Part shown: piece after piece, positions 14,627 to 20,924 of the stretch
How the letters are laid out: each line of letters begins with the position of its first letter
Numbering within the stretch: the first letter of the stretch is position 1
Assembly (NCBI GenBank): GCA_964468725.1
Contig: CAYXVU010000093.1
Location: forward strand, 1-21,732
DNA: 21,732 bases
From: CAYXVU01 sp964468725
GTDB lineage: Bacteria; Acidobacteriota; Blastocatellia; UBA7656
Direction: 5' to 3'
The notes under the pieces: model-generated
Seen by the model: only the letters and a program-made list of their open reading frames with translations
Told to the model about the DNA's origin: nothing
Database searches by the model: none
Translations under genes and position numbers: made by a program

Positions 14627-14827
14627 CTAGCCGTAGACGGCTTCCGGGCGAACGATCAAATCGCCGTTCGTCGTGCGCTCAACCACGTACACATCGAAGC
14701 GATTCACCGCCACATCGAAATGACCCGCCAGCGCGCGTTTGATCTCTTGATCGCTCATGCCGATGAAGAGACCGAGTTCACGGTCTTTGAAATCGTAAGA
14801 ACAGCCTTCAAAACGAACGTGTACCAT
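14627..14827 (-). CDS. Small ubiquitin-like (beta-grasp-like) protein
   Basis: A 66-aa protein (MVHVRFEGCSYDF ... RPEAVYG) with a textbook ribosome site, AAGGAGG 6 nt before the ATG, so it is very likely translated. The predicted pattern is beta (VHVRFEGCSYDF), loop, helix (SDQEIKRALAGHF), beta (DVYVVERT), turn, beta (DLIVRP). This fits a beta-grasp fold as in ThiS/MoaD/ubiquitin. It ends in a single exposed glycine (VYG) instead of GG, compatible with E1-type C-terminal adenylation but not diagnostic. The ThiF/E1-like gene about 4.4 kb downstream in the same orientation supplies a candidate activator. The fold is inferred by eye; an alternative is a small RNA-binding or regulatory protein. 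Confidence 0.78.
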   Translation of the reverse strand: MVHVRFEGCSYDFKDRELGLFIGMSDQEIKRALAGHFDVAVNRFDVYVVERTTNGDLIVRPEAVYG

Positions 14828-14866
14828 GAGTTACCTCCTTGCCAATTGTGGTGATGCCGCCCGCCA

Positions 14867-14933
14867 TTGCACAAAAATTTCTGTGCAAAAATCAGAACGC
14901 CCGCCTTTGCTGAGATCGAGCAGAGGCGGGCGT
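14867..14933 (-). promoter_or_regulatory. Double-hairpin leader of the Ubl gene
   Basis: On the minus strand a strong hairpin (ACGCCCGCCT/AGGCGGGCGT, 10 bp, 14897-14933) is followed by TCTGATTTTT. A second hairpin TTGCACA/TGTGCAA (14867-14888, 8-nt loop) lies about 40 nt upstream of the ATG. The first looks like an intrinsic terminator or attenuator, yet no upstream minus-strand gene needs terminating. It therefore suggests attenuation of the Ubl/RNA operon or a small leader RNA. Confidence 0.5.
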
Positions 14934-15232
14934 CAGCAATTCTTTGAATGAATGCCTAACTCAACTCGCCTCCCTGAATTGCTCGCGCAATGAGGGCGCA
15001 ATCGTATGGGCGCAATCGGAGCGATTATCCGTTGCGCGCCCTAGCCAACTTGTCTGTTCGTCTCTTCGCATCACGTTGGTCATGAACTTCATAGAAAAAT
15101 AAAATTGCACATTTTTTCCGCAGAAAAATGAAGCGTCATTATCCACATATCTAAAATGCGAAGCAAGAACTTTCTCTTGCCGCACTCAATCGCAGACCTT
15201 GCCGCCGCCCATAATCGAACGCAAGCCCTCGC
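14934..15232. other. Divergent intergenic region (Ubl operon / etfB)
   Basis: No gene is convincing here. It contains an imperfect GC-rich hairpin at 15008-15041 (GGGCGC..CGGA with TCCG..GCGCCC), a perfect 6-bp hairpin GCAAGA/TCTTGC at 15163-15180, and AT-rich DNA at 15090-15160. The minus-strand 14980-15040 segment is rich in GCGCGC motifs reminiscent of the array flanks but does not match them well enough to call a unit. Confidence 0.45.
15138..15166 (-). promoter_or_regulatory. Candidate promoter for the Ubl/RNA-array locus
   Basis: The minus strand has TTGCTT (15161-15166), a 17-nt spacer and GATAAT (15138-15143). If used, it would give a leader of about 300 nt through the hairpins at 14867-14933. 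Only moderate match at -35. Confidence 0.35.
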
Positions 15233-15261
15233 TTGACACTGTGCGGCTCGCTCCATAACAA
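15233..15261 (+). promoter_or_regulatory. Candidate sigma70 promoter for the etf operon
   Basis: A perfect -35 TTGACA at 15233-15238 is followed after 17 nt by TAACAA (15256-15261), a poor -10. It lies about 110 nt upstream of the etfB start. Confidence 0.45.
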
Positions 15262-15373
15262 TGCACCGACCGCTCGGTAAGGCGACAAAAGGGCTGTACA
15301 CAAACTCATCCCAATCGGTTCCATTTCTGCGAGCGCGTTGCACCATATTTCATCGGAGGGTGTTACGAAGACT

Positions 15374-16177
15374 GTGAACATCGTTGTCTGTCTCAAACAA
15401 ATTCTCGACCCGGAAATTCCGACCCGCGATTTTCGCGTTGACCCCGAACGCAAAGAAGCGGCGCGCGGCGCGGCCAATCTGGTCACCAATATCTTTTGCG
15501 AAAATGCGTTGGAAACCGCTTTGCAATTCAAAGAACAAGCGGGCGGACAGATCACGGCGCTGGCCTACGGCGCAGCCAGCGCTGAAGATTCACTGCGTAA
15601 GGCGTTGGCCATGAAAGCGGACGCCGCAGCGTTAGTCATCAACGATGGCCATCCGCATCCCGACCCTCTGGTTGTGGCGCGCATCTTGGCCTCTGCCATC
15701 GGCAAACTCGGCGCGTTCGATATCGTGATGGTCGGGCGCGAGTCGGGCGATTGGGGCGTCGGGCAAACCGGCGGCCTGCTGGCCGAAGAACTCGGTGTCC
15801 CCTGCCTCTCATTCGTAGACCGCATCGAGAAGACCGCAGAAGGCTTGCGGCTCAAACGTCAGACCGACACCGGATGGGAGATCATCGAAGCTCGACCGCC
15901 GCTCGTTCTCACTATCACCAACGATGACCATAACGTGCCACGCGTCCCCAAAACGCGCGACATTATGATGTCTTCGCGTCAGCCCATCACCAAGTGGTCG
16001 CTTGAAGAGATCGGTGTTGATGTCGCGCAGGCGCGCGCCGGTAACCCCTATTATGAAGTCGTAGATTTATTCATTCCGGTCAAAGAGATCAACTGCGAAT
16101 TCGTTACCGGCGATTCGCTCGATGAAAAGGTCGAAGCCTTCGCCAAACGCATCATCGAAGTTACCCGTGCGATGTGA
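15374..16177 (+). CDS. etfB: Electron transfer flavoprotein beta subunit
   Basis: EtfB pairs with EtfA to carry electrons from acyl-CoA dehydrogenases to the membrane quinone pool. The 267-aa product begins MNIVVCLKQILDPE, the standard EtfB N terminus, from a GTG codon; GGAGG lies about 13 nt upstream, and an ATG 36 nt further upstream is an alternative. Family features include NIFCENALETALQFKE, MVGRESGDWGVGQTGGLLAEELG (the nucleotide-binding segment) and VPRVPKTRDIMMSSRQPITKWSLEEIG near the C terminus, the EtfB signature. Its usual partner etfA lies 1.5 kb downstream, separated by a serine hydrolase gene. Identity is firm; start choice is moderate. Confidence 0.93.
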   Translation: MNIVVCLKQILDPEIPTRDFRVDPERKEAARGAANLVTNIFCENALETALQFKEQAGGQITALAYGAASAEDSLRKALAMKADAAALVINDGHPHPDPLVVARILASAIGKLGAFDIVMVGRESGDWGVGQTGGLLAEELGVPCLSFVDRIEKTAEGLRLKRQTDTGWEIIEARPPLVLTITNDDHNVPRVPKTRDIMMSSRQPITKWSLEEIGVDVAQARAGNPYYEVVDLFIPVKEINCEFVTGDSLDEKVEAFAKRIIEVTRAM

Positions 16178-16200
16178 TATTGCACAGCAGGAGGCGCACG

Positions 16201-17550
16201 ATGAAACGAACCCTGATTCTCTTACTCATTGCCGTGATGCTTGGCTCACTCGGTTACGGCAACCCGACTGCCAACTCGCAAGCGGCCACCCAAGGCGTGC
16301 CGGTTGCCAAACCGGAAGATGTTGGCATGTCTGCTCAACGGCTGGCGCGCATTCGTACAGGGATGCAGCGCTATGTAGACCGAGGGGTCGTACCCGGCGT
16401 CGTTACGCTGGTCGCACGGCGCGGCAGAGTCGTGCATTTCGAAGCCATCGGCTACCGCGATGTCGAGGCGAAAGCGCCGATGACGACCGATACGATCTTT
16501 CGCATCGCTTCGATGACCAAACCGATTGCCTCGGTCGCGCTCATGATGCTTTATGAAGAGGGGCACTTTCTGCTCTCCGATCCGATTGCGAAATTCCTTC
16601 CCGAATTCAAAGAGATGAAAGTTGCCATCGCCGCATCGGGAGACGACCGTATCGGCGTTCCCTACAGACTCGTACCGGCGGCGCGCCCCATCACCTTCAA
16701 ACAGGTGCTGACCCATACCGCCGGATTCGCCAATTCCTATCGCGGAATGACGCAAGCGCAATTCAACACGACCTACCCGCGCAAAAACGCTACCGAAACC
16801 GTCGCCGATGCGGTGAAACGACTGGCAACCTTGCCGCTCAATTTTCAACCTGGCGAAGCGTGGGAATACAGCACTGCGACCGATGTCGTCGGGCGTCTGG
16901 TTGAAGTTATCTCTGGCCTGACGCTGGATGAATTTTTCAAGAAGCGCATCTTCGAACCCTTGAAGATGGAGGATACCCATTTTTATTTGCCGTCGGCCAA
17001 ACTCAACCGCTTTGCCGCCAACTATCAACCCGATGAGAAGAACAATAACAAGATCAAACTGGTTGAAGCGCCCAACGCCGAAAGTCGTTGGGTGAAAGAG
17101 CCGCACCTCTATTTTTCTGGCGCGGGCGGACTCGTTTCGACGGCGGCGGACTACTTCCGTTTTCATCAGATGATGCTCAATGGCGGTGAACTCGATGGTG
17201 TGCGCCTGTTGGGGCGCAAAACGGTTGAGTTGATGACGACGAATCACATCGGCGATTTGCCAGTATGGCTGACCGGCGCAGGATTCGGCTTTGGTCTCGG
17301 TTACAGTGTCGTCAAAGACATCGGACAGACGGCGCAACTCGGTTCGCCGGGCACTTACGGGTGGGGCGGCGCATTTTGCACCTATTTTTGGGTTGATCCT
17401 GTGGAAGAACTGATTGGCATCGTGATGACGCAAGTTCGCCCGTATGACCATCTCAACATCCGACAAGAGTTTCAAGTGCTGGCCAATCAGGCCATCGTTG
17501 ATGAGGTGAAAAGCAAAGCGCCGACCATGTCGCGGGTGAATTCGCGTTGA
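16201..17550 (+). CDS. Secreted beta-lactamase-family serine hydrolase
   Basis: The 449-aa protein has a signal peptide (MKRTLILLLIAVMLGSLGYG) and a class C beta-lactamase/PBP-like fold. The catalytic SxxK is Ser104-Met-Thr-Lys107 in FRIASMTKPIA, and the YxN-position Tyr is Tyr223 in EAWEYSTAT. The KTG-equivalent appears as GTYGWGGAF (about 384-392), where WGG replaces KTG, as in esterase/peptidase members such as EstB-type enzymes. It is probably an esterase, peptidase or amidase rather than a resistance enzyme. AGGAGG lies 6 nt before the ATG at 16201. It starts 23 nt after etfB and precedes etfA, so it is embedded in the etf operon although it is exported and has no obvious role in beta-oxidation. 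Confidence 0.92.
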   Translation: MKRTLILLLIAVMLGSLGYGNPTANSQAATQGVPVAKPEDVGMSAQRLARIRTGMQRYVDRGVVPGVVTLVARRGRVVHFEAIGYRDVEAKAPMTTDTIFRIASMTKPIASVALMMLYEEGHFLLSDPIAKFLPEFKEMKVAIAASGDDRIGVPYRLVPAARPITFKQVLTHTAGFANSYRGMTQAQFNTTYPRKNATETVADAVKRLATLPLNFQPGEAWEYSTATDVVGRLVEVISGLTLDEFFKKRIFEPLKMEDTHFYLPSAKLNRFAANYQPDEKNNNKIKLVEAPNAESRWVKEPHLYFSGAGGLVSTAADYFRFHQMMLNGGELDGVRLLGRKTVELMTTNHIGDLPVWLTGAGFGFGLGYSVVKDIGQTAQLGSPGTYGWGGAFCTYFWVDPVEELIGIVMTQVRPYDHLNIRQEFQVLANQAIVDEVKSKAPTMSRVNSR

Positions 17551-17575
17551 GCAACATATTAACATCCCCATTGAG

Positions 17576-17623
17576 AAGCGGACATTGACCGCCAAATCCC
17601 TACACGGCGGTCAACGTCCGCTT
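17576..17623. repeat. REP-like hairpin between serine hydrolase and etfA
   Basis: Arms 17576-17593 and 17606-17623 are complementary at 17 of 18 positions around a 12-nt loop. The core GCGGACATTGACCGCC matches the 23-88 repeat core at 13 of 16 positions. It lies within the etf operon, 33 nt upstream of etfA. Confidence 0.75.
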
Positions 17624-17655
17624 ATCAGCGCCGGGAGATATGTAGCAAGTAGGTT

Positions 17656-18627
17656 ATGAATTACGTACTGATCTGTCTGTTTGCATCAGCAGGGTTCGAT
17701 AGAGCCGCACAAGGGTTGGCAGGAGCCGGACGCCAACTCGCCAATGCGCTCGGCGGGCAACTCCGCGCCCTCGTCATCGGTTCGTCCGATGATGAGTTGA
17801 CCGCTTCGCTTGCCTGGATTGCCGACTCTGTCACCATTGCCGGTCAGGCGGAGCTAACCGAATATCAACCGGAAGTCTGTTTGCAGGCGCTCGCCAATCT
17901 ATGCCAAGCCGCTGCGCCGCGCGCCGTATTGTTGAGCAACGATTTTTATAGTCAAGAGCTCGCGCCGCGACTGGCGCACCGTTTGCGCGGCAGCGCAGTG
18001 GGCGATGGTGTCGAGTTGGCCGTCCGCGATGGGCAGGTGCGCGTCACCCGAAGCATTTATGGCGGCAAAGCCAGCGCCGTGATCGAACTCAAACGTTCGC
18101 CTGCTGTTGCCTGGTTGCGGGCACGGGCTTTCGAACCGGCTGCGCCGCGTGACGAAGCGACCGCCGACATCACCCAAGCTGCACTCGATCTGTCAACTCC
18201 TGCGCCGACGCGCATCGTCGAACGGCGGAGCGAAGCGGCGGGCGAAGCGCGACTCGAAGACGCAGCCATCATCGTTTCCGGCGGGCGCGGGCTTGGCGGA
18301 GCGGAGCCCTTCGAGCAGTTGAAAGAGGTGGCGGCAACGCTCGGCGCGCAGATGGGCGCATCGCGCGCCGCCTGCGATGCCGGTTGGGTTCCGCCGTCGT
18401 GGCAAGTCGGGCAGACCGGCAAAAAGGTTGCGCCGGGACTCTATATTGCTTGCGCGATTTCGGGCGCAAGTCAGCACCTGGCGGGCATCTCGGATGCGAA
18501 AGTCGTCGCTGCCATCAACCTTGACAAAGATGCGCCGATCTTTCGCCGCTGCGCTTTCGGCATCGTCGAAGACTATCGCAAAGTCGTGCCGCTACTGCGC
18601 GACAAACTCGCTGCCTTGCAGAAGTGA
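17656..18627 (+). CDS. etfA: Electron transfer flavoprotein alpha subunit
   Basis: This 323-aa subunit holds the redox-active FAD of ETF. The N-terminal domain (about 1-185) is the usual alpha/beta region. The C-terminal FAD domain (about 200-320) has the signatures GGRGLGGAEPFEQLKEVA, GASRAACDAGWVP, WQVGQTGKKVAPGLYIACAISGASQHLAGI and INLDKDAPIFRRCAFGIVEDY. The ribosome site is weak (AAGTAGG 2 nt before ATG). It follows the serine hydrolase by 105 nt containing a REP-like hairpin, and precedes the membrane ETF oxidoreductase. Identity is firm. Confidence 0.94.
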   Translation: MNYVLICLFASAGFDRAAQGLAGAGRQLANALGGQLRALVIGSSDDELTASLAWIADSVTIAGQAELTEYQPEVCLQALANLCQAAAPRAVLLSNDFYSQELAPRLAHRLRGSAVGDGVELAVRDGQVRVTRSIYGGKASAVIELKRSPAVAWLRARAFEPAAPRDEATADITQAALDLSTPAPTRIVERRSEAAGEARLEDAAIIVSGGRGLGGAEPFEQLKEVAATLGAQMGASRAACDAGWVPPSWQVGQTGKKVAPGLYIACAISGASQHLAGISDAKVVAAINLDKDAPIFRRCAFGIVEDYRKVVPLLRDKLAALQK

Positions 18628-18758
18628 GCGGCGCGCCCGATCCATTCAACCGCCCGGCGGAATGCAAAGATGGTGTGTAAGCGCAGAGATCGCAGGACAC
18701 GTCGACGAGAATCGAACATCACTTGCGCGTCAGCAAATCAGACCATGAGTAAGAGGTA
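18628..18758. other. etfA-etfD intergenic region with array-like remnants
   Basis: No gene is seen in these 131 nt. Short stretches recall the RNA array: GTGTGTAAGC (18673-18682), GAGAATCGAAC (T-loop-like on the minus strand) and CACTTGCGCG. They do not assemble into a closed unit and may be chance or a decayed copy. Confidence 0.3.
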
Positions 18759-20831
18759 ATGGACTTTTCACAGGCGACAAGAGAGGTCTTCTGGAATATC
18801 AATCAAGCGTGGATTCTCTACGCGATGTTTGTCGTGTCGCTCGTCGTCGCAGGCTTCGGCGTTTGGCGCAGAGTCAAGGTATGGCGGCGCGGGCTGCCAC
18901 TAGATCGTTTTGATCGTCCGGCTCAGCGCCTCAAATTGCTGCTGCGGCATGCGTTGGCGCAGGGGCGCACGGTGCGCGATAGCTACGCCGGTATCTTTCA
19001 CACGCTGATCTACACGGGTTTTATTATTTTGACGATTGCCACGACGGTAGTGCTGATTGATTACGATTTCGGCCTGCCGATCATGCGCGGCGCATTTTAT
19101 CTGTACTTTCAATCCTTCATCGTAGATATCTTCGGCGCGCTCACAGTGGTTGGCGTAGTGATTGCCGGGGTTCGTCGCTTTCTGAAAAGGCCGCGCAAAC
19201 TGGTCTATACGGATGAAGCGGCGTTGATTCTCACAGCGATTTTTCTGATCGCCTTTAGCGGATTTCTCGTCGAAGGTTGGCGCATCGCTGCGACCGCTGA
19301 TCCATGGGGTGCGTGGTCGCCATTCGGTTATCTGGTCGCGCGCGCCTCCGAAGGGATAAGCGCGGCGACGCTGCGCACCGCTCACGCAGTCGTTTGGTGG
19401 GTGCATGGCATTTTGGTCTTCGGCTTCATCGCATGGGCTCCTTACACAAAGATGGCGCACGTTCTGTTTTCGCCGTTCAATATATACACTGCGTCATTAA
19501 AGCCCATCGGCGCGGCGCTCAAGAAACTCGACATTGATCGAGCGATGGAGACCGGCGAACCGTTAGGCGTGAAATCGCTCGCAGGGTTCACCTGGAAAGA
19601 CCTCGCAGATTTTGACGCCTGCACCGAATGCGGTCGTTGCACAGCGGTCTGCCCTGCTCATGCGACCGGCAAGTTGCTCTCGCCGCGCGACATCATTCTG
19701 GATTTGCAAACCTTGATGCACGGAAGAGTTGAGAACTCAGATTTGAGGGTTCAAGATTTGGAACCGGCCAGCCAGACGGAGGAAACCTCGTCACTCGCTG
19801 CTCGCCACTGGTCGCTTCCTATCATCGGCGCTGTGCCTGCGACTGCGCCCGAAGCGTTGTGGGCTTGTACGACCTGCGGCGCGTGCGTCGAGGCCTGTCC
19901 GGTCTTCATCGAACAGATGCCGAAGATCGTAGATATGCGCCGCTTTTTGGTGATGGAAGAAGCTCAGTTTCCCGAGACGATGCAGGAGGCCATCACCTCG
20001 ATGGAGACGCGCGGCCATCCGTTTCGCGGCACGCAATCGAGCCGCGTGGATTGGGCGGACGGCTTGACGATTCAACTGATGAGCGAAGCGAAAGAGGCGG
20101 AGGTGCTGTTTTGGGTTGGCTGCGGCGGGGCGCTCGTCGAACGCAATCAGAAGGTGGTGCGCGCGACGGCGCAGTTGTTGGAAACGGCGGGCGTGCGCTT
20201 TGCCGTTTTGGGCAGGGAAGAGAAGTGTAGCGGCGACCCGGCGCGCCGGATCGGCAACGAGTTTCTCTTTGAAATGTTGGCCAAAGAGAATGTCGAAAAG
20301 CTCAACGGCTATGGCGTGAAGAAGATCGTCACTTCGTGCCCGCATTGCTTCAACACCTTCCGCAACGAGTACCCGCAGTTTGGCGGCGACTACGAGGTCT
20401 ATCACCACTCGCAATATCTGGCGAAGCTGGTGGAAGAAGGAAAAATCAACCCCATTGATAGATCGGATAAGACGGTCACGTTTCATGACCCCTGTTATCT
20501 GGGACGGCACAATGGCGAATACGACGCGCCGCGCAAGCTGGTGCAACTCACTGTGCGCCGCGCGCCGGTCGAGATGGAACAGAGCCGCAATAACAGTTTT
20601 TGTTGCGGCGGCGGCGGCGGCATGAGTTTCGTTGACGAGCCGCCCGATCAGCGCGTCAATCAGGCACGCGCCGAGCAGATTTTAGCAACCGGCGCAGAGG
20701 TGGTTGCGGTCGGTTGCCCGTTTTGCACCACCATGCTTGAAGATGGCATCAATGCCCGCAAAGGCGAGCGCGATGTCCGGGTGATGGATGTCGCCGAACT
20801 GTTATGGCAAGCGGTTTCGAGCGAAAGATAG
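18759..20831 (+). CDS. Membrane FeS/CCG-domain oxidoreductase, probable ETF:quinone oxidoreductase (EtfD-type)
   Basis: The 690-aa protein probably moves electrons from EtfAB to menaquinone/quinone. The N-terminal part carries five TM helices (about 18-36, 78-100, 119-139, 153-171, 207-227), as in NarI/HdrE-type heme b subunits. A two-cluster ferredoxin domain follows: Cys288/291/294/298 (ACTECGRCTAVCP) and Cys370/373/376/380 (ACTTCGACVEACP). Two HdrD-type CCG domains come next: GCGG at 455 with Cys490, Cys527 and Cys530, then HDPC at 579, CCGGGGG at 615 and GCPFC at 653-656. This single-chain fusion resembles mycobacterial EtfD, required to reoxidise EtfBA during fatty-acid oxidation. Adjacency to etfA and an acyl-CoA dehydrogenase supports it. 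The linker between clusters (about 324-352) looks inserted. Confidence 0.9.
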   Translation: MDFSQATREVFWNINQAWILYAMFVVSLVVAGFGVWRRVKVWRRGLPLDRFDRPAQRLKLLLRHALAQGRTVRDSYAGIFHTLIYTGFIILTIATTVVLIDYDFGLPIMRGAFYLYFQSFIVDIFGALTVVGVVIAGVRRFLKRPRKLVYTDEAALILTAIFLIAFSGFLVEGWRIAATADPWGAWSPFGYLVARASEGISAATLRTAHAVVWWVHGILVFGFIAWAPYTKMAHVLFSPFNIYTASLKPIGAALKKLDIDRAMETGEPLGVKSLAGFTWKDLADFDACTECGRCTAVCPAHATGKLLSPRDIILDLQTLMHGRVENSDLRVQDLEPASQTEETSSLAARHWSLPIIGAVPATAPEALWACTTCGACVEACPVFIEQMPKIVDMRRFLVMEEAQFPETMQEAITSMETRGHPFRGTQSSRVDWADGLTIQLMSEAKEAEVLFWVGCGGALVERNQKVVRATAQLLETAGVRFAVLGREEKCSGDPARRIGNEFLFEMLAKENVEKLNGYGVKKIVTSCPHCFNTFRNEYPQFGGDYEVYHHSQYLAKLVEEGKINPIDRSDKTVTFHDPCYLGRHNGEYDAPRKLVQLTVRRAPVEMEQSRNNSFCCGGGGGMSFVDEPPDQRVNQARAEQILATGAEVVAVGCPFCTTMLEDGINARKGERDVRVMDVAELLWQAVSSER

Positions 20832-20924
20832 AGGTTTTTTGTAAGGTTGTGTTTTCGCAACGGCTCTGATTTACTGCACAGTCTTGCATAGAGAGGGTTT
20901 CTCAATCATACAAGGAGACGAGGT

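Noticed and set aside
16201..17550. Antibiotic-resistance beta-lactamase
   Set aside because: SxxK is present but the KTG box is replaced by WGG, as in esterase/peptidase members, and the context is metabolic.
16246..17595. 449-aa minus-strand open frame opposite the serine hydrolase
   Set aside because: Antisense shadow; the plus frame has signal peptide, SxxK motif and AGGAGG.
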